Assembly (NCBI RefSeq): GCF_002051585.1
Contig: NZ_MZGX01000008.1
Coordinates: 124,001-188,000, forward strand
Reading direction: 5' to 3'
From: Ruminiclostridium hungatei
Lineage (GTDB): Bacteria; Bacillota; Clostridia; Acetivibrionales; DSM-1351
DNA length: 64,000 nucleotides
The notes under the pieces are model-generated. The model was not told where the DNA came from. It ran no database searches and saw only the letters and a list, made by a program, of their open reading frames with translations. The position numbers were made by a program, and so were the translations under genes. Below are positions 18,487-28,556 of the stretch, in pieces. How positions within the stretch are numbered: position 1 is the first letter of the stretch; the number at the start of each line of letters is the position of its first letter.

Positions 18487-19386
18487 TCAATTTCCCGTTG
18501 TACTTCCGGTATTTTCGCCGCCTGCTTCACCTGCGGTGCTTTCCTCTTTTTGCTTCTGGATATTTGATACACTGTAAACAGATACGTACAAATCATTAAC
18601 TGTTGCAGTGATCTTTCCGGTGCTTTCATCGATGCTGTAATCCTTCAAGGTTACCGTAACAGGAACTCTGTATCCGGAATCCGGATCTTTTATTGTAAGC
18701 TTGACCTGCTTGCCCTTGTTGGTTTCCAGGTAATTTTTCATAAAGTTCGGATCTGCCGAGGTTGCACCTGTTATTTCAGCTACATTTACAGTAACATCAT
18801 CCATCACTGCATAGTCCTCATGTGTACCCTTTTGGATTTCCTTTACATTACCGCTTAAATAAATGTATTCACCGTTTGAGGAATCATAAACCGCACCTCT
18901 TACTTTGAAGCCGATAAGATTTGTATAAGCAGCAAGGTTGGTGTTGGTGTTGTAAATATTATCATTTACTTCAACTACCTTGTCGGCTTCCACCTGCTGG
19001 TTGTTTATCATCAGGTAGGTTTTGCCGTTGCTTACCCTGACGGTGGATACAAGCCCTGTAACTGTTTTGACGTCAAAGGTTTTCGGGTCGGTAATACTTG
19101 CAGTAACATCCTTGCCTATAAGGCTGAAGGCCTGTGAATTTGTCATTACGCCGTTCATGTTCTGCATTTGCTCCAAAGAACTGAACTGCGCCATCTGTGC
19201 AATAAATGCCTTGTCGTCGGTAGGCTCCAAAGGGTCCTGATATCTGAGCTGTGTAACCAAAAGGTTCAGAAAATCATTCTTTCCGAGATCTCCTCCGGTT
19301 TTTCTGGTAGCTGCCAGATTTTCCTTTGTACTTTGAATTATCTGTTCAATTGTCTTGTAGTCGGATATGCCGTTGGTTGCTGCCAT
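18487..19386 (-). CDS. flgD: FlgD, hook cap / hook assembly scaffold
   Basis: Capping protein for hook polymerisation. The N-terminal signature GGDLGKNDFLNLLVTQLRYQ continues with DPLEPTDDKAFIAQMAQFSS and SLEQM. The rest forms a beta-rich region (FDVKTVTGLVSTVRVSNGKT) plus a C-terminal extension ending in a Gly/Glu-rich tail, making this protein (299 residues) longer than the roughly 220-residue enterobacterial form. AGGAGGTGA ribosome site before the ATG. Confidence 0.92.
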   Translation of the reverse strand: MAATNGISDYKTIEQIIQSTKENLAATRKTGGDLGKNDFLNLLVTQLRYQDPLEPTDDKAFIAQMAQFSSLEQMQNMNGVMTNSQAFSLIGKDVTASITDPKTFDVKTVTGLVSTVRVSNGKTYLMINNQQVEADKVVEVNDNIYNTNTNLAAYTNLIGFKVRGAVYDSSNGEYIYLSGNVKEIQKGTHEDYAVMDDVTVNVAEITGATSADPNFMKNYLETNKGKQVKLTIKDPDSGYRVPVTVTLKDYSIDESTGKITATVNDLYVSVYSVSNIQKQKEESTAGEAGGENTGSTTGN

Positions 19387-19408
19387 TTTTTCACCTCCTC
19401 GTTTTGTT

Positions 19409-21001
19409 TTATGCTGTCAGGTTAATGGTGCTGGTTTCATAGGAATACTGGGCAAGCCTTTCCGGAAGATTCTCCATGATAGTTCCCCTTATACCGGTAT
19501 TTACCGGCACGGCCGAAGTAATTCCCCGCTTTGCGCCCGTTGTGCCGTTCTTGCTGCCAAAGGAATTATTCTGGAACTGCTCCTTTTTTTCCTGTCCTAC
19601 CTGAACACTTACACCTTCAATATTGATTCCCTGCTTCTGCAGTGAATCCTTAAGCTGCTGCATGTTTGTCTCAATTATTTCCTTTACCTGCTGGTTCTCT
19701 GCAACAAATTTTGCAGCCACTATGCCCTGCTCTGTTACCACCTTCAGTTCAAGCTTTCCTAAATGATCAGGTTTCAAGTGTATGACCATTTCGGTCTTGT
19801 CCGGGCCTATGACCACTTTGGCCTGCTCCACCACCTGGTTCAGCAACTCGCCTGTCTTTATGGTCTGAGGCATTGCAAATGTGGATTTCGCAGCTTCTGT
19901 CTGATTATTGGCAATAGCCCTGAAATCATTTAAAGCCTGCATAAATTGCTGTTGAGGATTCTGCTGGGCGTTTGTGCCCACCTGCACAGAAACATTTTTA
20001 ACTTCTGCCGGTAAATCCCGTGCTGCATCAGTGACGGAAGCCCCGGTTTCCTTGCTGTCCTCTCCGGATTTGTCCAGGTATTTGCTGTCTGCCTTTTCAT
20101 CAACAACTGCCACCTTCTGCTGCAGTATGCCCTCCCCTGCAAGCTCTTCGGCTGAGGTTCCGGCTGTGGCTGTCCCGTTCTCCTGGGTAATGGGGGAAAC
20201 CCTGTTCAGTGCCTGAGCCCTCATGGCTTCAATGACTTTTGCCACCTCCGCAGCAGTGGTCTGAGGTTCAGCTTTTGCAGCTTGAAGCAGTTCATCCAAT
20301 TTTGCCTTGACAGTTTCGGCAAGCTTTGAAAAATCAGCTTCAATTGAGTCCGAGCCGGAAATAACCTGCTCCGCCTTTACATCCGCTGCTGCCTGGGGCT
20401 TATCTGCAACCTTGTTATCCACTTTAGCCAACTGCTTTGTTATTTCCTGTACCAAACCGGAAAGTGCAGTCTTTTGTGTATTATCCAGTTGAAGCAAGTC
20501 ACCCAGCTTTTCAGCCAACTGCCCCAGCTTAACATTACTGCTCAGGTCCTCGGCGGAAAAGCCAAGTTTTTCAGAAAGCTTTACAAGTTCCGCAGGGGAT
20601 ATTCCCAGCATTTGAGCAAGAACATTTATCTGCTCATCATCTTTCAGAGAATCGCCTTCAACTTTTCCAAGCTCCTCCTTACCTGCCTCTGCGGCGGGCT
20701 TTGTTTGAGCCTCGCTCACCGCGGCCTTTTCACCGGAACCGGAGTTGTTTGTCTGTACAGGCTTCAGATCTCTGTAGGATTTGAACTTTACCTGAGAATC
20801 GGTATTTCCGGGGGCTTCACGTTCAGCTTTTATGGCAGGTCTTTCAGTAGTCCTGGCGCTGCTGCCGCTGCTCACAGCCCTGTCAAATACGGCTCTGAAA
20901 TCCGAGGTCTTGTTGTCCTGGACGGTTTTTGACTTCAGATCAAGAGCTGCCATATCTGAAGTCTGTGCAACCAGATAGTTGGTATTATTATATGAAATCA
21001 T
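19409..21001 (-). CDS. fliK: FliK, hook-length control protein
   Basis: Secreted ruler that ends hook growth and triggers the FlhB switch. The 530-residue protein has a long low-complexity, Ala/Glu/Lys-rich N-terminal ruler and a C-terminal Flg_hook domain with the hallmark MVIHLKPDHLGKLELKVV and EIIETNMQQLKDSLQKQGIN. The start at 21001 follows AGGAGGTGAG; an in-frame codon at 21019 is possible but less suited. Neighbours are the MotE-like gene and flgD. Confidence 0.92.
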   Translation of the reverse strand: MISYNNTNYLVAQTSDMAALDLKSKTVQDNKTSDFRAVFDRAVSSGSSARTTERPAIKAEREAPGNTDSQVKFKSYRDLKPVQTNNSGSGEKAAVSEAQTKPAAEAGKEELGKVEGDSLKDDEQINVLAQMLGISPAELVKLSEKLGFSAEDLSSNVKLGQLAEKLGDLLQLDNTQKTALSGLVQEITKQLAKVDNKVADKPQAAADVKAEQVISGSDSIEADFSKLAETVKAKLDELLQAAKAEPQTTAAEVAKVIEAMRAQALNRVSPITQENGTATAGTSAEELAGEGILQQKVAVVDEKADSKYLDKSGEDSKETGASVTDAARDLPAEVKNVSVQVGTNAQQNPQQQFMQALNDFRAIANNQTEAAKSTFAMPQTIKTGELLNQVVEQAKVVIGPDKTEMVIHLKPDHLGKLELKVVTEQGIVAAKFVAENQQVKEIIETNMQQLKDSLQKQGINIEGVSVQVGQEKKEQFQNNSFGSKNGTTGAKRGITSAVPVNTGIRGTIMENLPERLAQYSYETSTINLTA

Positions 21002-21094
21002 TTTCTCACCTCCTTTCAATAATCAAGTAACGAATAATATTTAGTAACAGTGCAGTCTGACCTGCACCGGATTACCCTTCTTCAAACTGCAAAA

Positions 21095-21970
21095 CTACTT
21101 TTCAGTCTTATCAGTGCCTACATTATAGACCTTGGCCAGTTGCTCCGAGACCTGTGCGGCAAATTCGGGAGCCATTTCGGTCAATATACCCGCAGCAGTT
21201 TCCTTTTTCATATTCTGCAAAATTTCCAGTATCAGAGGCATCTTGCTTTTTCCCAACTGCTCCAGTATGGTGGCCACAGATGCTGCGTCCATGCTTTCAT
21301 ATATTGACACATACTTTTTTGCGTCTGCACTGATTTTTTGCTTCTGCATGACCTTTTCATACAGCTCGGCTGCCTTTGCGGCATCTATTCTTTCAAAATA
21401 CTCCTTATACGCAGTTGGGTCGCCTTTTGCAATGACCTCTGTCAATTCATCAAAGTCCTTTTTCAAGGTCTCATACTCGGCGGCCTGTTTCTGCTGTGCC
21501 TTTTCAGCCTCGTCCTTCTGCTGCTGGAGCAAGGTTGAGTTTGTATCCTTGGCCTCCAACTGCCTGCTGATGGCATCAGACTGCTTTGTGAGCTCTTCAA
21601 GCTGCTTTTCAAGCTGGGAGTTTATTGCCCTCAGTTCGGTGTACTTCTGCCTGACCTGCTCTTCGGTCATGTTTTTCTCATCCTCAGGCTCCGGCAGGGG
21701 CGGGAGCGCCAGCTTTAATACGGGTATGTTTTCTATGGTTCCCCTCATGTTTTCTGCCACACCGTTTACATTGTTTTTTATTGCAAAAAAGAACACTCCG
21801 CCTATTATTAATGCTACAAGTAAAAGTGCTGCAACTATAGAAAGTATATAAAACATTATGCTGTTCTTATGTGTCCCCTCTTCACCTGATGCCTTACTAT
21901 CCTTATCCAGGCTTTTGAGAGCTTCATCCACCTGCTGCAATTCATTGGTGTCTCTTTTGTTATCGGCCAT
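21095..21970 (-). CDS. MotE/YlxF-like flagellar protein (MgtE-N fold)
   Basis: Membrane-anchored coiled-coil protein of 291 residues. One transmembrane helix (about 40-63), a long Gln/Glu/Lys-rich coiled coil (about 100-175) and a C-terminal MgtE-intracellular-domain-like helical unit (SIYESMDAASVATILEQLG, then MKKETAAGILTEMAPEFAAQ). In this operon slot the family is called MotE or YlxF and is thought to assist motor assembly. Function here is inferred from position and architecture. Confidence 0.75.
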   Translation of the reverse strand: MADNKRDTNELQQVDEALKSLDKDSKASGEEGTHKNSIMFYILSIVAALLLVALIIGGVFFFAIKNNVNGVAENMRGTIENIPVLKLALPPLPEPEDEKNMTEEQVRQKYTELRAINSQLEKQLEELTKQSDAISRQLEAKDTNSTLLQQQKDEAEKAQQKQAAEYETLKKDFDELTEVIAKGDPTAYKEYFERIDAAKAAELYEKVMQKQKISADAKKYVSIYESMDAASVATILEQLGKSKMPLILEILQNMKKETAAGILTEMAPEFAAQVSEQLAKVYNVGTDKTEK

Positions 21971-21991
21971 GTCTATTCCCCATCCGGCATG

Positions 21992-22435
21992 TTATACGCC
22001 CTGTTTAAACTTGTAGCTGTTCAGCTCGTCTATCAAAAGTTGTTCTTCCCTGTTTTGCTCCTTGAGAAAATCCTCATGCTTCTTTTCCTTAAGCTTTTCT
22101 ATTATTTTCCTGTCCTGCATTGCCTTAACAAGAGCTTCCCTATTTATATCGACATCATTCTGCGCATTATTTACATTTTCTTTCTGCCTTACTATCTTAT
22201 TTTTCATAAGTCCGAAAAAACTGTTAAAATTTCTGACCTGATATACGGGCACACCGCCGTCTACAGCACTGGTCAGAGCTCTCCTGGAAGCTTCCCTTGT
22301 CTCCTCCAGCTCCACAAGGCAATTCTTCTGGTTCTCAAGTTCCCTGGCGGCCTGGGCCAGATTGTTTTTTGCATTATCTTCCAACTGTGTTCTCAGTTTA
22401 AGTACCGATTCAAGCCTGAATCCAAATTTTTGCAT
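21992..22435 (-). CDS. fliJ: FliJ, export chaperone / ATPase stalk
   Basis: Coiled-coil protein (147 residues) that sits in the FliI hexamer and delivers export chaperones. It begins FGFRLESVLKLRTQLEDNAK, the usual FliJ N-terminus, and is helical and charged throughout. The ATG at 22435 has GGGAGGTTG; the frame opens further to 22468 without homology. It follows fliI closely. Confidence 0.87.
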   Translation of the reverse strand: MQKFGFRLESVLKLRTQLEDNAKNNLAQAARELENQKNCLVELEETREASRRALTSAVDGGVPVYQVRNFNSFFGLMKNKIVRQKENVNNAQNDVDINREALVKAMQDRKIIEKLKEKKHEDFLKEQNREEQLLIDELNSYKFKQGV

Positions 22436-22460
22436 GAGACAACCTCCCTGCCGACTTCTC

Positions 22461-23765
22461 CTATCCAAGTAAACTCATAAGCTGTTGGTGCACTTCCTCA
22501 AAGGTCACCTTCTGGTCGGTATCCTGCTGGAGAAAAGCGGTTATTGCATCTATACAGTCAATGGCATAGTCTATTTTTTCATTGCTGCCTTTCACATAGG
22601 CACCTATGTTTATCAGGTCTTCCGCCTCACGGTGTATTGCCAATGTCTTTTTTACTTCCGAAGCATATTTTTTGTGCTGCTTATCTATAATATCGCTCAT
22701 AACCCTGCTGACACTGGCCAGTACATCTATGGAGGGATAATGGTTCTTATTTGCAAGCGCCCTGGAGAGAACAATATGTCCGTCCAATATGCCTCTGGCC
22801 GTATCAGTTACCGGCTCGGTCAAGTCGTCACCATCCACCAGTACTGTATACAGCCCTGTAATGGAACCTTTTTCCGAGGTTCCCGCCCTTTCCAGCAGTT
22901 TTGGAAAGACAGAGAATACCGAGGGTGTATAGCCACGGGATACAGGCGGCTCTCCTATTGAAAGTCCCACCTCTCTCTGAGCCATGGCATATCTTGTAAG
23001 GGAATCCATGAGAAGCAGCACATCCTTGCCGCTGTCGCGGAAATATTCAGCTATGGCTGTGGCAACCATGGCCCCCTTCAACCTTATGAGCGCCGGCTGA
23101 TCCGAGGTTGCAACAACTACCACAGACCTTGACAGTCCTTCCTCGGTCAAATCCCTTTCTATGAATTCCCTGACCTCCCTGCCACGTTCTCCAATCAAGG
23201 CGATAACATTGATATCCGCCCTGGTATTCCTGGCAATCATACCCATCAGGGTACTCTTCCCAACACCGCTGCCTGCGAATATACCTACCCTCTGGCCCTT
23301 GCCTATGGTCAGCAGCCCGTCTATCGCTCTCACACCCAGCGGCAGAGGTTCTGCTATCCTTTTTCTTGTCATTGGGTTGGGAGGTTTATTATCAGTCCTA
23401 TAAAATATTCCGGGGCTTATGGGACCCTTGTCATCCATGGGCCTTCCAAGCCCGTCCAAAACTCGTCCTACCAACTCTTCCCCCACTGCTACCTTCAGGA
23501 TGTCTCCATTTGCCGTAACAGTACAGCCGGGGCTTATACCATTCATTTCACCAAGAGGCATAAGCAGGACCTTTTCATCCTTAAAGCCCACTACTTCGGC
23601 CTTAAGCGGCCCCCCTCTGGATACATGTATGTTGCATAAATCGCCAATACTGGCCTGGGGGCCGTCAGCTTCAATAGTAAGACCTACAACCTTTGATACT
23701 CTGCCTATATAGTCAATATAATCTTTAGTGTCCAACGCATCCCGGTATTTTTTCAGGTCTATCAC
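22461..23765 (-). CDS. fliI: FliI, flagellar export ATPase
   Basis: F1-beta-like ATPase that energises export. Walker A GIFAGSGVGKSTLM near residue 165, Walker B-region DVLLLMDSLTRYAMAQREVG, and the type III ATPase signature around EPPVSRGYTPSVFS. Length 434. Start GTG at 23765 with AAGGAGG. The frame ends 26 bases before the fliJ start. Confidence 0.96.
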   Translation of the reverse strand: MIDLKKYRDALDTKDYIDYIGRVSKVVGLTIEADGPQASIGDLCNIHVSRGGPLKAEVVGFKDEKVLLMPLGEMNGISPGCTVTANGDILKVAVGEELVGRVLDGLGRPMDDKGPISPGIFYRTDNKPPNPMTRKRIAEPLPLGVRAIDGLLTIGKGQRVGIFAGSGVGKSTLMGMIARNTRADINVIALIGERGREVREFIERDLTEEGLSRSVVVVATSDQPALIRLKGAMVATAIAEYFRDSGKDVLLLMDSLTRYAMAQREVGLSIGEPPVSRGYTPSVFSVFPKLLERAGTSEKGSITGLYTVLVDGDDLTEPVTDTARGILDGHIVLSRALANKNHYPSIDVLASVSRVMSDIIDKQHKKYASEVKKTLAIHREAEDLINIGAYVKGSNEKIDYAIDCIDAITAFLQQDTDQKVTFEEVHQQLMSLLG

Positions 23766-23831
23766 TATTCTACGGCCTCCTTTTTTATAAAAGTCTGGTT
23801 ACTAAAATTAGTTAAGGTACAATGTCACACC

Positions 23832-24614
23832 TTAACTAATCTTTTCCTCCAGCAATCCTTTAAAGTCATCTTCAATTTTTTTGAGCCTGGTTTCCGCACT
23901 TGCATCAATACCTCCGAACGGAGTTTCAATGATGCAGCCGCCTTCCTTCAGAGAGAGGTCCTTCTTTAGTTCCACTTCCTCCGATCTCTGAAGCAGGGAT
24001 AAAAGCTCTTCTTTATTTTCATTTACATAATCAAAATCCTGTTCAGATAATTTCAGTACTGCCTTATGGTCTTTAGCGCATTTTTCAAAGGCTTCTCTCA
24101 CAAGCAGCAAAATATTCTCCTTGCATTGAAGCTCTCTGCTTATTACTTTCCTGGCAATATCAAGTATGGTGTTTACCGCATCGGCTTCCAGGGAGTCAAG
24201 CACCTGCTTATACTCCATGCCGGCCTGCTCCTTGATTTCCTTTGCCTCCCGCAGCAAGCCTTCGTATTCCTCTCCGGCTTTGGCCATACCTGCCTCATAG
24301 CCTTCCTCGCCCGCTTCCTGCAATGCCTTGCCTCTCAGCTCCTGTATCTCTTCAGAGGCCTTTGACATTAAATCCTTGGCCTCTAAAAGTGCTTCCTTTA
24401 TAATATAGTCAGCCTCAGTTCTTGCTTTGTTCAGTATCTCTTCTCCCGCAGCCCTGCAATCAACTTTCGGGGTGTCCTGATGCTCTGCGGGGTCAGCTTT
24501 GACACCAGGATTACCAACTCGTAAAACCGGCGGCTGATAAGTTACAGGAGACTTGATTAAAAATGGTATGCCTACATTAACCTGGTTATGTTTAAATATC
24601 TTATTATTAGACAA
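23832..24614 (-). CDS. fliH: FliH, export ATPase regulator
   Basis: Stator-like partner of FliI. The 260 residues have a variable start, a long Glu/Ala-rich helical segment with repeated AxxxG-like spacing (about 70-140) and a C-terminal domain around ILDIARKVISRELQCKENIL. The probable start is TTG at 24614, overlapping the fliG stop by eight bases, with the fliG tail GGAGATG acting as ribosome site. Confidence 0.87.
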   Translation of the reverse strand: MSNNKIFKHNQVNVGIPFLIKSPVTYQPPVLRVGNPGVKADPAEHQDTPKVDCRAAGEEILNKARTEADYIIKEALLEAKDLMSKASEEIQELRGKALQEAGEEGYEAGMAKAGEEYEGLLREAKEIKEQAGMEYKQVLDSLEADAVNTILDIARKVISRELQCKENILLLVREAFEKCAKDHKAVLKLSEQDFDYVNENKEELLSLLQRSEEVELKKDLSLKEGGCIIETPFGGIDASAETRLKKIEDDFKGLLEEKIS

Positions 24615-25635
24615 TTATTTCATCTCCTCCGCCTCTGGAAATAACTATCTCACCTGCGTCCTCTAACTTACGGATTATATTGACAATCTTCTGCTGCGCC
24701 TCTTCAACATCCTTAAGTCTAACAGGTCCCATAAACTCGAGGTCTTCTCTTATCATCTCACTCAAACGCTTGGACATATTGGCAAAAATAAGCTTCTGAA
24801 CATCATCGGTAGCACCCTTGAGCGCAACTGCAAGCTGATTGTTGTCAACTTCCCTGAGGAATCTCTGGATGGATCTGCCGTCAAGTGTAAGTATATCTTC
24901 AAATACAAACATACGCCGTTTGATTTCCTCTGCCAGATCTGTATCCTCAATTTCCAGGGTTTCCATAATAAACTTCTCTGTTCCTCTGTCAACAGAGTTC
25001 AATATATCAACTATTGATTGAACACCGCCGGCTGCGGTATAATCCTCTGTAACCAGCGATGACAGCTTCTTTTCAAGTATTCTTTCAACTTCCTTTATGA
25101 CATCGGGCGATGTCCTGTCCATTGTTGCAACTCTTCTTGCAACATCCGCCTGCTTGTCCTGCGGCAATGCCGAGAGTACAACAGACGCCTGATGAGGCTT
25201 CAGATATGCCAGTATCAGCGCTATAGTCTGCGGATGCTCACCTTGAATAAAGTTCAAAAGCTGCGACGGGTCGGTTTTTCTCACAAAATCAAAGGGACGA
25301 ACCTGCAGGGAAACAGTCAGCTTGTTTATAATATCAACCGCTTTTTGAGTTCCCAGGGCTTTTTCAAGAATATCCTTGGCATAGCCGATACCACCTTCTG
25401 CAATATACTCCTGGGCAAGACATATCTGATAAAATTCATCAAGAATCCTTTCCTTTTCATCAGGGGTAACTGCCCTTATGTTAGCTATTTCCAATGTAAG
25501 CTGCTCTATCTCGTCCTCTTTTAAATGCTTGAATATCTCCGCAGACTTTTCAGGCCCTAATGAAATCAATAGCATTGCTGCCTTTTCCTTACCGGTGTAT
25601 TCTGTCTTGGTACTATTTCTCGTCAAGTTTTCCAC
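24607..25635 (-). CDS. fliG: FliG, flagellar motor switch protein
   Basis: C-ring torque-generating subunit that interacts with MotA. N-terminal FliF-binding domain, middle domain with the EHPQTIALILAYLKP (EHPQ) motif, and C-terminal domain with charged torque residues in RMFVFEDILTLDGRSIQRFL. Length 342. The start is GTG at 25635 with only a modest purine-rich site. Confidence 0.96.
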   Translation of the reverse strand: MENLTRNSTKTEYTGKEKAAMLLISLGPEKSAEIFKHLKEDEIEQLTLEIANIRAVTPDEKERILDEFYQICLAQEYIAEGGIGYAKDILEKALGTQKAVDIINKLTVSLQVRPFDFVRKTDPSQLLNFIQGEHPQTIALILAYLKPHQASVVLSALPQDKQADVARRVATMDRTSPDVIKEVERILEKKLSSLVTEDYTAAGGVQSIVDILNSVDRGTEKFIMETLEIEDTDLAEEIKRRMFVFEDILTLDGRSIQRFLREVDNNQLAVALKGATDDVQKLIFANMSKRLSEMIREDLEFMGPVRLKDVEEAQQKIVNIIRKLEDAGEIVISRGGGDEIIV

Positions 25636-25655
25636 CCCACAAATAATAGACTCAA

Positions 25656-27245
25656 TTATTCATAATCATCGGTCAGCCAATTGCGGAGAAGCTGAGCAAC
25701 CGCATCCGGTTTCTGCTTTACAAACTTCTCCAATTGCTTCTTAACCTCAGATCTCTCTTCAATATCAATTTCCGGTACCGGTTCTTGCTTGTTTTCAATA
25801 TTGTATTTAGATGGCATAACCACATCCTCTGCTCCTGCCAGAACAGGAGAAAGCTGCGGCTTCCTGGACTTTCTGGGCATTGCAACTATAACCAGCACTA
25901 CAAGCATTACCAGCAGAAGCGCAGGCAGACCGTAATCTGACAGCAGCCCCTGAACAGTCTCTCTAAGCGATTGTGTCTCCTGAACCGGAGGCGCAACTTT
26001 CAGCTTTGTTACCGAAAGGTTCTGTACAGGTATACCTGTTGCCTTGCTTGCAAGCTCCTTAACCTGAGCCATCAAATCGTCGGTGAGCTTGGAATCATCA
26101 GCAACACGGCTGCCATACAACAAGGTTATGGCTGCTGTGGTTTTCTCAGGAATAACCTCTCCCAGGGATTTTACACTTTGCTTGGAAGTCTCGGTATAGG
26201 CATAATTTTCAGTTATATCTGATTTTTTATAGGTCTTTGAATCAGATGACCCCATAGGATATGACGGAGTATTTCCAGGATTTGAATTGACGCCGGCAGG
26301 AGTATCGGTTGAGTCTCCGTTTTTGAGATCCTCTTTTATTTCCTGCCTGCTTACAATAGCTCCCGTATCCATTCCGTCAGGATTTGAAATTTCTTTTGAA
26401 GACTGGGATAATGTATCGAAATCCAGGACAGGATTAACTACAACCCTGGCAGCATCAAAGCTGTCAAAGGTTTCGTTCAGCACTGCTCTGAGATCTTTTT
26501 CATAATCACTTTTCACTTTCTTTTTCATGTCATACTGCGTAGCAGTTTTTTCCATGCCCGTCTCATCCTGCTCAATACTGAGGGGATTTCCGTTTTGATC
26601 CACAACTGTGACATTCTCAGGGCTAAGTCCTTCAACACTGCTTGCTACAACCTTGACTATGCTTTCAGCCTGTTTTGGTGTTATGTCACCAACTTTGGTA
26701 ATAACTACCGAGGCTTTGGCATCCTTACTGTCGGTGTCATCAATAAAAAGTGTTTTTTCAGGACGTGTTATGGTAACACTTGCATCCTTGACATTCTGAA
26801 TAAGCTTTAGCTGCCTGGCAATGTCAGATTCATCAAGCTGCTGCCAGATATGCTTCTTGTCACTTTCAGTAGTATTTATCTTTATACTGCTCAGAGCATC
26901 GGCAAAAGTCAGACCGTTTTTGGGATATCCGGCAGAAACCAGCTCGAAATGGGCCGAGTCGCTGTCTTTTACGTTAACTATTATTCCGGACTTGTCCTCT
27001 GTAAGTTTATAAGAAATTCCTTTTTCAGACAGGATTCCTTGCATTTGTGCAATATCAGCAGGGTCGGCATTACTAATCACTGTCGTGTAGGACGGTCTTG
27101 TCAGAAGAAACAAACCCAGTCCGACTGCAACAACAACTATTCCCGATGTAATATAGATTCTTATTCTTTGAGACTTATCAAGTCCCTTCCAAAAATCTTG
27201 AATTGGTTTAAGTATTCGAGATAAAATTTCCGGCAACTCTACCAC
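25656..27245 (-). CDS. fliF: FliF, MS-ring protein
   Basis: Forms the membrane ring. Two transmembrane segments (about 25-47 and 435-455) flank the periplasmic ring-building motifs, with the YscJ/FliF core around GILSEKGISYKL and FADALSSIKINTTESDKKH. The C-terminus is the acidic FliG-binding tail. The GTG at 27245 is usable, but TTG at 27236 sits better behind GAGGTGG, so the true N-terminus may be three residues shorter. Confidence 0.94.
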   Translation of the reverse strand: MVELPEILSRILKPIQDFWKGLDKSQRIRIYITSGIVVVAVGLGLFLLTRPSYTTVISNADPADIAQMQGILSEKGISYKLTEDKSGIIVNVKDSDSAHFELVSAGYPKNGLTFADALSSIKINTTESDKKHIWQQLDESDIARQLKLIQNVKDASVTITRPEKTLFIDDTDSKDAKASVVITKVGDITPKQAESIVKVVASSVEGLSPENVTVVDQNGNPLSIEQDETGMEKTATQYDMKKKVKSDYEKDLRAVLNETFDSFDAARVVVNPVLDFDTLSQSSKEISNPDGMDTGAIVSRQEIKEDLKNGDSTDTPAGVNSNPGNTPSYPMGSSDSKTYKKSDITENYAYTETSKQSVKSLGEVIPEKTTAAITLLYGSRVADDSKLTDDLMAQVKELASKATGIPVQNLSVTKLKVAPPVQETQSLRETVQGLLSDYGLPALLLVMLVVLVIVAMPRKSRKPQLSPVLAGAEDVVMPSKYNIENKQEPVPEIDIEERSEVKKQLEKFVKQKPDAVAQLLRNWLTDDYE

Positions 27246-27317
27246 CTCGATTTATAATATTTTATCTTTAGTGTAAAACCTTGATGATTTCAATTATCAA
27301 GTAAACTATTTAGTAAA

Positions 27318-27626
27318 CTAAATTTGCATTCTCATAATTTCTGAATAAGCATCAAGTATTTTGTTTCTTATCTGCATGGTGAACTGCAGCGCAATGCTGG
27401 CCTTTTCACCTGCAATCAGGACTTCGGGTATATTATCCGTCTTTCCTAAAGCAAAGTCTTCTTTCAGTTTGCTGGCCTCATTTTCCAGATTTGTTACTTT
27501 CATAAGAGCCGAGTTCAGATACTCGCCAAAACTTATTTCAGGAGTTTTAACCTCCTCATTTACACCACTTAGCCCAACATTGTCAGGCATCAACTGCTTT
27601 ACCTGAGAAATACTGTTAACCGCCAT
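27318..27626 (-). CDS. fliE: FliE, MS ring-rod junction protein
   Basis: Short (102-residue) helical adaptor between FliF and the rod. The signature TDNIPEVLIAGEKASIALQF and the terminal TMQIRNKILDAYSEIMRMQI are clear. ATG at 27626 with GGGAGG. Third gene of the operon after flgB and flgC. Confidence 0.92.
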   Translation of the reverse strand: MAVNSISQVKQLMPDNVGLSGVNEEVKTPEISFGEYLNSALMKVTNLENEASKLKEDFALGKTDNIPEVLIAGEKASIALQFTMQIRNKILDAYSEIMRMQI

Positions 27627-27640
27627 TTGAAACCTCCCAA

Positions 27641-28084
27641 TTACTTACCAATTTCCAAGGCCTTTAAAGCCATGGATTTGGTGGCATTTATTGAAGTAAC
27701 ATTAGCCTCATAGGACCGGGATGCAGAAATCATATTTACCATCTCGGTAACTATATCCACATTTGGCATACTCACATAGCCATTTTCATCAGCGTCGGGA
27801 TGTCCCGGGTCATATACCTTTTTAAACTCTGAGGCATCCTCCACTATCTTGCTGACTCTGACACCCTGTCCGCCATTTAACTTGTCATTTGCAGCAGACA
27901 AATAGGATGAAAACGAATCGGCTCCTGTACGCTCTTCCAATATGACTTCTCTTCTTCTATAGGGTGTTCCGTCCTCAGTTCTGGTTGTATTGATATTTGC
28001 TATATTCTGAGAAATTGTATCCATTCTCAGCCGTTGGGCAGTCAAGCCCGATGCCCCGATATCAAGTGAAGTAAAAAAACCCAT
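27641..28084 (-). CDS. flgC: FlgC, proximal rod protein
   Basis: Rod protein with the common N-terminal motif GASGLTAQRLRMDTISQNIA and the C-terminal VNMISASRSYEANVTSINAT. Length 147 is exact for the family. It starts two bases after the flgB stop region with a GGAGAGG site. Confidence 0.94.
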   Translation of the reverse strand: MGFFTSLDIGASGLTAQRLRMDTISQNIANINTTRTEDGTPYRRREVILEERTGADSFSSYLSAANDKLNGGQGVRVSKIVEDASEFKKVYDPGHPDADENGYVSMPNVDIVTEMVNMISASRSYEANVTSINATKSMALKALEIGK

Positions 28085-28086
28085 TA

Positions 28087-28503
28087 TTAGCCTCTCCCTT
28101 CTGATATGACGCTCTTTATCTTACTGTAATTTCCGTTAAGCATCTGAATAAGAGCGTTGTATTTAATCTGGTTTTTAGCCAGATTAGCCATTTCGCTGTC
28201 TATGTCAACATTGTTGCCGTCTATTCTCATGCTGGAATCAGAATTATCCTCCACAAGTTCAGGCTCGATGCTGTCAACGTTGCCCCTGCTGTTTATGGCT
28301 ATATGCCTTTTATCGGTAACTGTCCCTTCAAGCTTGGTTCTTCCCATGGAATCATTAAGATACTCTTCAAAAGCTACGTCTTTTCGTTTATATTGAGGCG
28401 TGTCGACATTTGCCAAATTTTGCGTTATAACGTCGTTTCTTGTCCACGAAGCATTCAACGACTTTTCCAGAATACTACTTTTACCGAACAAATTTTGTAT
28501 CAT
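28087..28503 (-). CDS. flgB: FlgB, proximal rod protein
   Basis: First gene of the fla/che operon. Rod-type N-terminus (SLNASWTRNDVITQNLANVD) and C-terminal NQIKYNALIQMLNGNYSKIK. The ATG at 28503 is preceded by GGGGGTG nine bases away; a GTG at 28515 in the same frame overlaps that site and is less likely. Length 138. Confidence 0.92.
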   Translation of the reverse strand: MIQNLFGKSSILEKSLNASWTRNDVITQNLANVDTPQYKRKDVAFEEYLNDSMGRTKLEGTVTDKRHIAINSRGNVDSIEPELVEDNSDSSMRIDGNNVDIDSEMANLAKNQIKYNALIQMLNGNYSKIKSVISEGRG

Positions 28504-28556
28504 TGCAAATAGCACCCCCGTAAAAATTTGTATAAACGAATTATATTATTAGATAA